Below, piece after piece: positions 1 to 9,983 of a stretch of 64,000 nt of DNA. The notes under the pieces are model-generated. The model was not told the origin of the DNA, did not search any database, and worked only from the letters and a program-made list of their open reading frames with translations. The stretch is taken from contig NC_026500.1 in assembly GCF_000328475.2 (NCBI RefSeq), positions 248,001 through 312,000 of the forward strand, read 5' to 3'. The position numbers and the translations under genes were made by a program. Origin of the DNA: Mycosarcoma maydis (lineage: Eukaryota; Basidiomycota; Ustilaginomycetes; Ustilaginales). The first letter of the stretch is position 1, and each line of letters starts with the position of its first letter.

Positions 1-2482
1 GAATACCCATTTGCAGCTGACCACATTGGTGGGCTTGCTTTGTGGGTGGTCTACGAGGGTCCAAGTCTTTGTTGGATTCATGACTTTTGAGTTCTGCCTG
101 GATGGCACCTTCCCATAGGGGCCAGTCGGCGCGCATGCGAGCTTGTTTCAGGGTGGCCGGTGGCTTTGAAAGATTTGTTGTCACGTGCCGGGCGTAATCG
201 CCAAGTCTGTGGGGCCTTGCCCTAAGGTTGTAACGTGACTCGTCACCCGTGCTCTCGTTTGCGTTGTTTTTGTCTCCCACTGTTCTTGTATCTCCCACTG
301 TTGTTGTATCTCCTCCCACTGTTTGGTGAGGAGTCGGGAGAAGAGCGAGAGAGTCATCGGACTCGTCATCTATTTCTTGATGCCGCGATGGGGAGTCCCG
401 GCCTCGGATGTCTTGAGGTCGCCTTCTTGAGGGAATAAGGTTGATCGGTTCATGGAATTCGTCATCTGTGGATTCTGCTGAAGGAACAAGTTGTTGAGTT
501 GGACTCTCCAGTGAATCACCGCTCTCGGTAGTATTTGCTAATTGCGCTTCCTCTATTGAGGCGAGATGAGGGTAGTTGGTGGCTCCCACTGGTTGACTGG
601 GTTCTTCGGACGATGGGGAAGTCCTTGGGATGTTCAGCGATGAGCGGACCGGGGCCGGTAATCCTGGCCTCGGGAGATTGTTTCCCGTGGTTCCAGTTTC
701 ATCATCTGAAAGTTCCTCGAAGGGGGCTTCAGATTTTCGCCGAATCCGCTCGTTCTCCCGGAAGATGACGTGCCGACTTGTGAAGATCTGGCCGGTTTCT
801 ACGTCCATGAGTCTGTATATGTAAGGGTGGTTATTGCTAACATGTCCCAGGTGTATGCATTCAACAGACTTGGGATCCAGGGATTTGCGGAGTTCGTCAG
901 GTACGCGTGCCCATGCTTTACACCCAAAGACCCGGAGGCCTTGAAGATCCTGGCGTTTGCCATGCATTCCTTCATGAGGTGTCTTGGAAGAATCCGTGCT
1001 GGTGGCCGACATGTTTCGAAGCTTCAGCCCGTGACTGAAGGCGAATGGCCAGTACTGGGTAGTCAAGTTTGCTTCTTCTAGCATGCACCGAATATAATCC
1101 TTGACAATCTGGTTAGTGCGCTCCACGAGACCGTTGGATTGTGGTGTGAATCTTGGAGTGACCTCTCGTCCTATACCTCGGTGATTGAGGGTAGTTCGAG
1201 AACTCTCTGCTCAAGAATTCACCACCATTGTCCGTTCGGACTCGGCAGATACGCTTTCCCAGTTGCGTTTGGGTCCATCGATCGATGGTTCGGAATGCTT
1301 GGAAGGCTGATGACTTATAGATCAGTGCCGCCCCGAAGCAGTATCTCGTGCAATCGTCCACCATGAGTAGGTAATATTTCTCTTTGGATAAGCCTTCCGG
1401 CAGAGGCCCCGCAAGATCCATGTGAACTAGCTCGAGTGGTCGAGTTGTCTTGGGTCCACGGCTCTTGATCGGTGCGTGCCTATGCTTCGACTTGATGCAG
1501 GTTTCGCAGTTGTTCCCGACAGAGGGGCCCGACATAGCCTTTAGGTTCATGCCGTCGGTAAGCGATGCTGTCTTGAGCGTGGCCTGCATGTGGAGGTGGC
1601 CTAGCCGTTGGTGCCAGAGTTTGGCTTGGTCCAAGGCTTTCTCGCTAGTAACGAGTTTGGCTACTGCGGTGGTAGTTCCTTCCACTAGCAGGTAGTTCAC
1701 ATCTCCACGGCGTTTGCCCCTCAGGGCCAGTCGACCCTTTTTGTCGAAGATTTCGACCGTTTTCTTGGTGAAGTTGATGCTTCCACCGAGGCGTTGCACC
1801 TGTGGTGTAGAGAAGAGATTGTTCCCAAGTCCTGGAACGTGGAGGACATCTTGAAGTGTAATCGACTTCCGCGATCCCTTCGAGTTACTCATCACCAGTC
1901 TGACGTTGCCCATGCCAGCAACCGGAACTCCTCTGTTGTCAGCGACGAATACCTCCTGGACAGGAGATGGTCCGTACGTCGAGAAGAGGGTCTTGTCGCC
2001 GGTCATGTGTCGGCTTGCGCCAGAGTCAATGATCCAGGTTTCATTTTGGGGAGCGACGTTGTCATCGGGTGTGGACACGTGGAGACACAGATTCATCTCG
2101 TCGGAGTCGACTTGTGCCAGGTTTCCCGTCACTTTCTTGGTTTTCTTCTGCTTTTGCTTCTCGGTGCGATCCTTGTGTTTGGGACCTCCTTTCCATGAAG
2201 CAGTCTTCGAGGGTTATGGTTATCCCTCTTGCAGTTAGTGCAGAATTTGTCTTTGCCCTTTTTTGACAGGCTGCGACTGGGCTTGCATGGCCCGAGCTGG
2301 GTATTGGCGCCGGAAAGACTTTTGCTCGGCTTCTTCAGCCATAATCGTGCTGACGGCAATTTCGTAGTCTTCCAGGGCCTTCTTGTTGGCTGTTTCGTCG
2401 GAATCTCCTTCCTTCTGGAAGAAGAGACGAGTGTTGAAGTAGAAGATCTTTCGCCAGACATCGTGCTGGGGACCGAGGCCAC
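1..2482 (-). pseudogene. copia pol, copy A (protease-integrase, start of RT; broken)
   Basis: An open stretch at 2132-1113 encodes a retropepsin with the DSGAS active-site motif, then the GAG-pre-integrase region with its HH-CC zinc residues (CETC), then the integrase core with HMDLAGP and RTDNGGEF, the first two acidic residues of the DDE triad. The frame then breaks near 1110-1180. The remaining integrase C-terminus occupies about 1081-240 in other frames. The RT domain begins at the left edge. Indels relative to copy B cause the breaks. Confidence 0.88.
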
Positions 2483-3021
2483 GCAGAAAGGTTCTCAGTT
2501 TGCGAAGTCCGCTAACCGGAGCATCCACGTGGTCAAGTTTCCTGCAGATAGTCTCCAACTTGTAGGAGTAGACGTTGATCTTGTCATCTCCTTGGTAGAG
2601 GTTCGCCAACTGCGCTTCGAGTGAAGCAATCTGCTGAGCAACGTTCTGCGCGTAGTTCTCGCGAAGTTTCTCCCAGACTTTTCGAGCAGTAGTTGACGTA
2701 TCGACCAGGGCTTTGCTGGGCGGGTCCAAGGGAGTTGAGGAGTATGCTGCGTGCTTCCACGTCAGCTCGATAGTACTCGGCGATATCCTTAGTAGGGAAT
2801 TTGTTGCCGAGCTTCACTTCCTTAAGGTCTCCCTCACCCAGATGTTCCTCGGGTTTGACGAGTCGTCCCTCGATGATGAACCATAAGTTCGCGTTTTTGC
2901 ACGAAAGGACATTTTGCATCGAGGTCGCCCATTCGAAGTAGTCCTCCGAGGACATCAGCCGTTTGGGTAGTCCAACCCTCATAGAGGAGAAGGCAAGGTC
3001 TTGATCATTGATTGGGCTCAT
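2235..3021 (-). pseudogene. copia gag, copy A (frameshifted)
   Basis: The reading frame starts at 3021 with MSPINDQDLAF and is broken near 2720, where copy A has a small length difference from copy B. It continues in another frame from about 2729 to 2235. The protein is a UBN2-type copia Gag with a C-terminal CX2CX4HX4C zinc knuckle encoded around 2200-2240. Further indels follow the knuckle. The intact comparison is gag of copy B at 7294-8085. Confidence 0.85.
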
Positions 3022-3025
3022 AACC
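3014..3025 (-). other. Primer-binding site, copy A (initiator tRNA-Met half-molecule type)
   Basis: The plus strand reads GGGCTCATAACC, identical to the anticodon stem-loop of eukaryotic initiator tRNA-Met. The element's minus-sense RNA would therefore pair with an internal tRNA fragment, as known for Drosophila copia. The gag start codon (A at 3021) lies inside this site. Confidence 0.7.
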
Positions 3026-3027
3026 TA

Positions 3028-3700
3028 TTCAATATTCGCGGTGAATCCTTAGCGGGCGCTGGATGATCGAAGTCTCCCTTTCCTTAGAGAGGCGAGTTGG
3101 GACTGAGTGGGGTCGAGAATGGTTTGGGATGTATTTGGATAGTGTGAATTGGACAAGGGACTAACTACAAAGTGTGAGCGTTCCCTCTGTATTTATGTAC
3201 ATGAGTCGACTGGAGTATCCTACATGAGCTTCTCCCTATACGTCAGCTCCTCATACAACTGACTAGCTGTGGCCACAACTGGCCAGATGCATGAGTCTGT
3301 TCTCCCTCAGGTTCTTCCACTTGGTACGAGTCTGTAGCCAACGGCGTGTTCCCACAGTCGTCCAGCGACTTGTGTGAATCTACTCTGGGCTTCTCGCTAC
3401 CAGCGCTATGTTGTGAAGCGGGGAAACTCTGGCGAGTTACTATACTTGCGCGCGTACCGCGGTCGTACTGCGGGTGCATTGAGCGCGTGTCGCGCGCGTA
3501 TGGCGCGCGTACTGCGAGTGTATCGCACGCGTACCGCGGACGTACTGCGGGTGCATTGAGCGCGTGTCGCGCGCGTATAGCGCGCGTACTGAGACACCTA
3601 CTCGTTCCCGTCCGGTCACTCGTGTATACCGGTTAGGTTACTGCAAGGGTTGCATGATTGTGGGCGATCAGACTAAACGCCAATCGTAGATATTCTAACA
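3028..3700 (-). repeat. 5' LTR of copia copy A
   Basis: On the minus strand the LTR opens with TGTTAGAATATC (ending at 3700), a typical copia LTR start. It runs about 670 bp to just before the primer-binding site. The exact 3' border is uncertain because no clean CA end is seen. It contains a 77-bp GC-rich tandem repeat. The matching LTR of copy B is 8094-8766. Confidence 0.75.
3451..3590. repeat. 77-bp tandem repeat inside LTR A
   Basis: The unit beginning CGCGTACCGCGG at 3451 recurs at 3528 with only a few mismatches. It is made of alternating CG/CGCG and GTACTGCG words. The same structure sits at 8517-8656 in LTR B. It is far more GC-rich than the surrounding LTR. Confidence 0.9.
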
Positions 3701-4256
3701 TGCCCGGGTCACCCAGAAAGTCAGGATTCAAAGCAGCACAGGAAACGTTTTTTTTTCCAAATCGTGAATAGGTTTTAGACATGAATTATGAATCACGAAT
3801 CACGTCTTAAAAAAAGGGAAAAGTCGACCTGGGAACCACCCCAGGAACCACCCTGCGTGGCTCCTAGATAGCTTCTCGCAGCAAACACCCCTCGCAGATG
3901 GCTACTAGGGTGGCTCCGAGGACGACCATCCTCTCATTAGCTCGTCGGCCAGTCGCATAGGAGATCACACACAAGGGAACAAGACGTGGTATTGAAGCAA
4001 AACAATAATCACGAATGAATGTATTCGTAGCCTAGCAATTCACGAATCGAGAATCGGAGCGAGCGGTATATGGTCGAAGTCTCGCTTTCCCTAGAAAGGC
4101 GAGTTGAAATTCATGATTGAGTTTGATTGTTTGTGATGTTAAGAAGAATTCGCTGCGATCTCAGATGGCAATGAGCTGCGCTTCGTGCTTGGCGAGCTAA
4201 TAGAGAGATCGTGAATCACCGCATCATAAATTTCAGACGAAAGAGCGGGGAAAGCT
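3701..4256. other. Flank upstream of LTR A with a diverged LTR fragment
   Basis: This non-coding stretch is shared with 8767-9322. It contains GGAACCACC-type short repeats near 3828-3855 and several TCACGAAT words. The segment 4058-4141 resembles the primer-proximal end of the LTR (3045-3135) in the same orientation, with a shared core AGGCGAGTTG and flanking words. It looks like a relic of an older LTR of the same family. No gene is seen. Confidence 0.6.
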
Positions 4257-4356
4257 NNNNNNNNNNNNNNNNNNNNNNNNNNNNNNNNNNNNNNNNNNNN
4301 NNNNNNNNNNNNNNNNNNNNNNNNNNNNNNNNNNNNNNNNNNNNNNNNNNNNNNNN
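4257..4356. other. Assembly gap (100 N)
   Basis: Exactly 100 N, the conventional length for a gap of unknown size. It falls where copy B should carry the end of RT, RNase H and its 3' LTR, all of which are missing from the assembled sequence. Confidence 1.
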
Positions 4357-5432
4357 GCGACGGAGCAGTGCTCGGGGTTTTCGGGATGAGCAATGCCAGT
4401 GGCGGGTAATGGTGTGAAGGCGGGTTTCGCTTCGAGCATCTGGAAACGATCGAGGATCTTTTGGATGTAACCAGGTTGGCCTAGGGAAGTGGAATTGGTA
4501 GATTTCGACACGCTGACGTTGAGCACAGAAGATAAATCGCCCTGATCTGTGATTTTAAAATGAGTTTGGATTTCGGTGTGGAGCCAGGCGAGTTCCGATG
4601 CTTTTGGTGACGCAGCGACGAGGTCATCGACGTATAATGCAAGTAAGATCTGTCGTCCGGCCTTCTTGGAATGAAAGAGGCAGTGGTCTTCTTGCAGTTT
4701 CGTGAATCCGAGCTGTTCGAGTACCTTCGTAGCGAAGAGGTACCATTCGCGGCCGGCTTGCTTGAGACCGTAGATGGCTTTGTTCAGGAAGCAGACCTTC
4801 CCGGGTACTTCGTGACCGGGAGGCATCGTCATGTATACTTCTGCCGATAGGGCGTCCGTTTTAAGAAAGCAGTGACTGCGTCCCAATGAAACAATCTTCC
4901 AGTCGAATGCCGCGGCGAGGCCGATGAGGATGCGTAACGTGGTGGCCTTTACTACTGGAGAGAAGGTTTCGTCGTAGTCGTATCCGTATCGCTGTGTGAA
5001 GCCTCGTGCGACGAGTCGTGCCTTGTATTTGTCGAGAGATCCATCGGCCTTTTTCTTGATGGCGAATACCCATTTGCAGCTGACCACATTGGTGGCTTTG
5101 TTTTGTGGGTGGTCTACGAGGGTCCAAGTCTTGTTGGATTCATGACTTTTGAGTTCTGCCTGGATGGCACCTTCCCATAGGGGCCAGTCGGCGCGCATGC
5201 GAGCTTGTTTCAGGGTGGCCGGTGGCTTTGAAAGATTTGTTGTCACGTGCCGGGCGTAATCGCCAAGTCTGTGGGGCCTTGCCCTAAGGTTGTAACGTGA
5301 CTCGTCACCCGTGCTCTCGTTTGCGTTGTTTTTGTCTCCCACTGTTCTTGTATCTCCCACTGTTGTTGTATCTCCTCCCACTGTTTGGTGAGGAGTCGGG
5401 AGACAGAGCGAGAGAGTCATCGGACTCGTCAT
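4357..5432 (-). pseudogene. copia reverse transcriptase, copy B (cut by gap)
   Basis: This is an RVT_2 domain. Visible motifs are WVFAIKKK, KARLVARGF, the catalytic YVDD box and the downstream LDRF region. The segment that normally carries the first catalytic aspartate (a D-x-x-T-A-F-L-N motif) reads out of frame around 4850-4885, between a pair of compensating indels, so the enzyme would be inactive as written. The C-terminus and RNase H are lost in the N gap. Positions 1-240 of the window hold the same N-terminal part for copy A. Confidence 0.9.
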
Positions 5433-7547
5433 CTATTTCTTGATGCCGCGATGGGGAGTCCCGGCCTCGGATGTCTTGAGGTCGCCTTCTTGAGGGAATA
5501 AGGTTGATCGGTTCATGGAATTCGTCATCTGTGGATTCTGCTGAAGGAACAAGTTGTTGAGTTGGACTCTCCAGTGAATCACCGCTCTCGGTAGTATCTG
5601 CTAATTGCGCTTCCTCTATTGAGGCGAGATGAGGGTAGTTGGTGGCTCCCACTGGTTGACTGGGTTCTTCGGACGATGGGGAAGTCCTTGGGATGTTCAG
5701 CGATGAGCGGACCGGGGCCGGTAATCCTGGCCTCGGGAGATTGTTTCCCGTGGTTCCAGTTTCATCATCTGAAAGTTCCTCGAAGGGGGCTTCAGATTTT
5801 CGCCGAATCCGCTCGTTCTCCCGGAAGATGACGTGCCGACTTGTGAAGATCTGGCCGGTTTCTACGTCCATGAGTCTGTATATGTAAGGGTGGTTATTGC
5901 TAACATGTCCCAGGTGTATGCATTCAACAGACTTGGGATCCAGGGATTTGCGGAGTTCGTCAGGTACGCGTGCCCATGCTTTACACCCAAAGACCCGGAG
6001 GCCTTGAAGATCCTGGCGTTTGCCATGCATTCCTTCATGAGGTGTCTTGGAAGAATCCGTGCTGGTGGCCGACATGTTTCGAAGCTTCAGCCCGTGACTG
6101 AAGGCGAATGGCCAGTACTGGGTAGTCAAGTTTGCTTCTTCTAGCATGCACCGAATATAATCCCTGACAAATCTGGTTAGTGCGCTCCACGAGACCGTTG
6201 GATGTGTGGTGTGAATCTTGGAGTGACCTCTCGTCCTATACCTAACGGTGATGAGGGTAGTTCGAGAACTCTCTGCTCAAGAATTCACCACCATTGTCCG
6301 TTCGGACTCGGCAGATACGCTTTCCCAGTTGCGTTTGGGTCCATCGATCGATGGTTCGGAATGCTTGGAAGGCTGATGACTTATAGATCAGTGCCGCCCC
6401 GAAGCAGTATCTCGTGCAATCGTCCACCATGAGTAGGTAATATTTCTCTTTGGATAAGCCTTCCGGCAGAGGCCCCGCAAGATCCATGTGAACTAGCTCG
6501 AGTGGTCGAGTTGTCTTGGGTCCACGGCTCTTGATCGGTGCGTGCCTATGCTTCGACTTGATGCAGGTTTCGCAGTTGTTCCCGACAGAGAGAGCCCGAC
6601 ATAGCCTTTAGGTTCATGCCGTCGGTAAGCGATGCTGTCTTGAGCGTGGCTTGCATGTGGAGGTGGCCTAGCCGTTGGTGCCAGAGTTTGGCTTGGTCCA
6701 AGGCTTTCTCGCTAGTAACGAGTTTGGCTACTGCGGTGGTAGTTCCTTCCACTAGCAGGTAGTTCACATCTCCACGGCGTTTGCCCCTCAGGGCCAGTCG
6801 ACCCTTTTTGTCGAAGATTTCGACCGTTTTCTTGGTGAAGTTGATGCTTCCACCGAGGCGTTGCACCTGTGGTGTAGAGAAGAGATTGTTCCCAAGTCCT
6901 GGAACGTGGAGGACATCTTGAAGTGTAATCGACTTCCGCGATCCCTTCGAGTTACTCATCACCAGTCTGACGTTGCCCATGCCAGCAACCGGAACTCCTC
7001 TGTTGTCAGCGACGAATACCTCCTGGACAGGAGATGGTCCGTACGTCGAGAAGAGGGTCTTGTCGCCGGTCATGTGTCGGCTTGCGCCAGAGTCAATGAT
7101 CCAGGTTTCATTTTGGGGAGCGACGTTGTCATCGGGTGTGGACACGTGGAGACACAGATTCATCTCGTCGGAGTCGACTTGTGCCAGGTTTCCCGTCACT
7201 TTCTTGGTTTTCTTCTGCTTTTGCTTCTCGGTGCGATCCTTGTGTTTGGGACCTCCTTCCATGAAGCAGTCTTCGAGGTTATGGTTATCCCTCTTAGCAG
7301 TTAGTGCAGAATTTGTCTTTGCCCTTTTTGACAGGCTGCGACTGGGCTTGCATGGCCCGAGCTGGGTATTGGCGCCGGAAAGACTTTTGCTCGGCTTCTT
7401 CAGCCATAATCGTGCTGACGGCAATTTCGTAGTCTTCCAGGGCCTTCTTGTTGGCTGTTTCGTCGGAATCTCCTTCCTTCTGGAAGAAGAGACGAGTGTT
7501 GAAGTAGAAGATCTTTCGCCAGACATCGTGCTGGGGACCGAGGCCAC
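5305..7547 (-). pseudogene. copia pol 5' part, copy B (protease, integrase; broken)
   Basis: The frame 7547-6546 covers the zinc knuckle, the retropepsin (DSGAS) and the GAG-pre-integrase motif (LWHQRLGHL). It then shifts at about 6590, where two extra bases alter the CETC zinc pair region. The integrase core continues in 6487-6242 with HMDLAGP and RTDNGGEF. The integrase C-terminal region and an acidic, Ser-rich linker follow at 6147-5305. At least three frameshifts separate these parts. Confidence 0.88.
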
Positions 7548-8085
7548 GCAGAAAGGTTCTCAGTTTGCGAAGTCCGCTAACCGGAGCATCCACGTGGTCA
7601 AGTTTCCTGCAGATAGTCTCCAACTTGTAGGAGTAGACGTTGATCTTGTCATCTCCTTGGTAGAGGTTCGCCAACTGCGCTTCGAGTGAAGCAATCTGCT
7701 GAGCAACGTTCTGCGCGTAGTTCTCGCGAAGTTTCTCCCAGACTTTTCGAGCAGTAGTTGACGTATCGACCAGGGCTTGCTGGGCGGGTCCAAGGGAGTT
7801 GAGGAGTATGCTGCGTGCTTCCACGTCAGCTCGATAGTACTCGGCGATATCCTTAGTAGGGAATTTGTTGCCGAGCTTCACTTCCTTAAGGTCTCCCTCA
7901 CCCAGATGTTCCTCGGGTTTGACGAGTCGTCCCTCGATGATGAACCATAAGTTCGCGTTTTTGCACGAAAGGACATTTTGCATCGAGGTCGCCCATTCGA
8001 AGTAGTCCTCCGAGGACATCAGCCGTTTGGGTAGTCCAACCCTCATAGAGGAGAAGGCAAGGTCTTGATCATTGATTGGGCTCAT
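7294..8085 (-). pseudogene. copia gag, copy B
   Basis: A 263-codon frame from an ATG at 8085. It is a UBN2-type Gag with a C-terminal basic stretch, and it stops at the first half of the zinc knuckle (CTNC) because of one extra base near 7297 that copy A lacks. The rest of the knuckle is in the next frame. Gag coats the RNA and forms the virus-like particle of the element. Unlike copy A, the N-terminal two thirds are uninterrupted. Confidence 0.88.
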
Positions 8086-8089
8086 AACC
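8078..8089 (-). other. Primer-binding site, copy B
   Basis: GGGCTCATAACC on the plus strand, the same match to the initiator tRNA-Met anticodon arm as in copy A. The gag ATG (A at 8085) is inside it. Confidence 0.7.
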
Positions 8090-8093
8090 TATT

Positions 8094-8766
8094 CAATATT
8101 TTCGCTGTGAATCCTTAGCGGGCGCTGGATGATCGAAGTCTCCCTTTCCTTAGAGAGGCGAGTTGGGACTGAGTAGGGTCGAGAATGGTTTGGGATGTAT
8201 TTGGATAGTGTGAATTGGACAAGGGACTAACTACAAAGTGTGAGCGTTCCCTCTGTATTTATGTACATGAGTCGACTGGAGTATCCTACATGAGCTTCTC
8301 CCTATACGTCAGCTCCTCATACAACTGACTAGCTGTGGCCACAACTGGCCAGATGCATGAGTCTGTTCTCCCTCAGGTTCTTCCACTTGGTACGAGTCTG
8401 TAGCCAACGGCGTGTTCCCACAGTCGTCCAGCGACTTGTGTGAATCTACTCTGGGCTTCTCGCTACCAGCGCTATGTTGTGAAGCGGGGAAACTCTGGCG
8501 AGTTACTATACTTGCGCGCGTACCGCGGTCGTACTGCGGGTGCATTGAGCGCGTGTCGCGCGCGTATGGCGCGCGTACTGCGAGTGTATCGCACGCGTAC
8601 CGCGGACGTACTGCGGGTGCATTGAGCGCGTGTCGCGCGCGTATAGCGCGCGTACTGAGACACCTACTCGTTCCCGTCCGGTCACTCGTGTATACCGGTT
8701 AGGTTACTGCAAGGGTTGCATGATTGTGGGCGATCAGACTAAACGCCAATCGTAGATATTCTAACA
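8094..8766 (-). repeat. 5' LTR of copia copy B
   Basis: Same LTR as 3028-3700, beginning TGTTAGAATATC on the minus strand at 8766. It contains the 77-bp GC-rich tandem repeat at 8517-8656. A diverged inverted relative lies at 9418-9800. Confidence 0.75.
8517..8656. repeat. 77-bp tandem repeat inside LTR B
   Basis: Same two-unit GC-rich repeat as at 3451-3590, shifted by 5066 bp. Confidence 0.9.
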
Positions 8767-9322
8767 TGCCCGGGTCACCCAGAAAGTCAGGATTCAAAGC
8801 AGCACAGGAAACGTTTTTTTTTCCAATCGTGAATAGGTTTTAGACATGAATTATGAATCACGAATCACGTCTTAAAAAAAGGGAAAAGTCGACCTGGGAA
8901 CCACCCCAGGAACCACCCTGCGTGGCTCCTAGATAGCTTCTCGCAGCAAACACCCCTCGCAGATGGCTACTAGGGTGGCTCCGAGGACGACCATCCTCTC
9001 ATTAGCTCGTCGGCCAGTCGCATAGGAGATCACACACAAGGGAACAAGACGTGGTATTGAAGCAAAACAATAATCACGAATGAATGTATTCGTAGCCTAG
9101 CAATTCACGAATCGAGAATCGGAGCGAGCGGTATATGGTCGAAGTCTCGCTTTCCCTAGAAAGGCGAGTTGAAATTCATGATTGAGTTTGATTGTTTGTG
9201 ATGTTAAGAAGAATTCGCTGCGATCTCAGATGGCAATGAGCTGCGCTTCGTGCTTGGCGAGCTAATAACGAATCGTGAATCACGCATCATAAATTTTCAG
9301 ACGAAAGAGCGGGGAAAGCTTG
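8767..9322. other. Flank upstream of LTR B with a diverged LTR fragment
   Basis: Duplicate of 3701-4256. Positions 9124-9207 repeat the LTR-end-like fragment. After about 9322 the sequence becomes unique. Confidence 0.6.
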
Positions 9323-9417
9323 AGAAACATGAGTCCCGCAGCGTGAAAAGCGCGAGACCATTCACGACTCACGACTCACGACTTGGTTTCCAGAAACACA
9401 CTCACGACTCACTAGAA

Positions 9418-9800
9418 ACCGGACGGGAACGAGTCACGAGTTGCTGGTGAACGAACCTATCAGCAACTCACCACTCTAACTGGTCCAGTTACAAAAAAGC
9501 CAAAGGCCCGCTACATGGGGAATTAGATCCGAAGGTTCCGTAAGCTTAACAGCAGGTCCCGCTACACTGTTGGGAGGGTTCCGCTGTTCATATGACTCAT
9601 AGCATAACGCTGGTAGCAAGAAGCCAAGGGTAGGTTCACACGAGTCATGAGTCGCTGGACGACCGTGGTACTACACCGTTGACCACATAATCGCTCAAAA
9701 CGGTAGACCTTAAAAGGGAAGAGACTCACGCATCTGGTCAGTTGTGGCCACGGCTAGTCAGTTACGAGTTGTGTGAGGAGCTGACGTATAGGGAGAAGCT
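9418..9800 (+). repeat. Inverted, diverged solo-LTR relic of the same copia family
   Basis: Read in reverse complement, this stretch is colinear with the LTR at 8291-8684. Matching blocks include ACCGGACGGGAACGAG (9418), GTCGCTGGACGAC (near 9650), the block around the TGGCCAC word (near 9745) and GAGCTGACGTATAGGGAGAA (near 9776). Between the blocks the two diverge strongly. It is therefore an old LTR copy in the opposite orientation to the two full elements, without internal sequence. Confidence 0.8.
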
Positions 9801-9983
9801 CATATACTACAAAGTCTCGCCATCATTCACGATTACAAAGCATACTGAGCTTTTTAATGTGCTTTCAACATAATTGAAGAGACAAACTGCTCGAGTTATC
9901 AGCGGTGGTGATTGTGGATAGTTGCCGGCAGAAGCAGAGTCGCAGAAAAGCATCGGCAGCATCAGCAGCAACGACTCAAGTAA
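9801..9983. other. Short spacer between LTR relic and coding remnant
   Basis: No gene seen. Contains a TTCACGATT word at about 9826. Confidence 0.5.

Larger units (their letters stand above)
1..3700 (-). mobile_element. Ty1/copia LTR retrotransposon, copy A (left-truncated by window)
   Basis: The element reads right to left: LTR (about 3028-3700), tRNA primer site (3014-3025), gag (from 3021), zinc knuckle, aspartic protease, integrase, then the start of reverse transcriptase at the window edge. The order protease-integrase-RT is diagnostic of Ty1/copia (Pseudoviridae-type) elements rather than gypsy. The coding part is split by several frameshifts, so this copy is not expected to be autonomous as assembled. 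The element continues beyond position 1. Confidence 0.92.
1..4256. repeat. Large direct repeat, left copy
   Basis: This block recurs at 5064-9322. The offset is 5063 at the left end and grows to 5066 at the right, through small indels. It holds the RT start, integrase, protease, gag, the 5' LTR and about 556 bp of sequence upstream of the LTR. Differences from the other copy are mostly one- or two-base indels in short runs (for example near 45, 2195, 2210 and 2270), with few substitutions. The shared upstream flank argues for segmental tandem duplication or an assembly duplication, not for two insertions sharing an LTR. The left end is cut by the window. Confidence 0.95.
4357..8766 (-). mobile_element. 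Ty1/copia LTR retrotransposon, copy B
   Basis: Same element as copy A, with more of its length visible. Order on the minus strand: LTR (8094-8766), primer site (8078-8089), gag (8085-7294), protease/GAG-pre-integrase (7547-6546), integrase core (6487-6242), integrase C-terminus (6147-5305), reverse transcriptase (5432-4357, cut by the gap). The distinct lesions in the two copies suggest either independent decay or consensus errors in a repeat that is hard to assemble. The 3' LTR is not seen. Confidence 0.93.
5064..9322. repeat. Large direct repeat, right copy
   Basis: Partner of 1-4256. The similarity ends on the right near 9322, after which the two flanks differ: the left copy runs into the N gap and this copy runs into unique DNA. 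On the left, this copy continues through the rest of the reverse transcriptase to the gap at 4356, a part not visible for the other copy. Confidence 0.95.
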
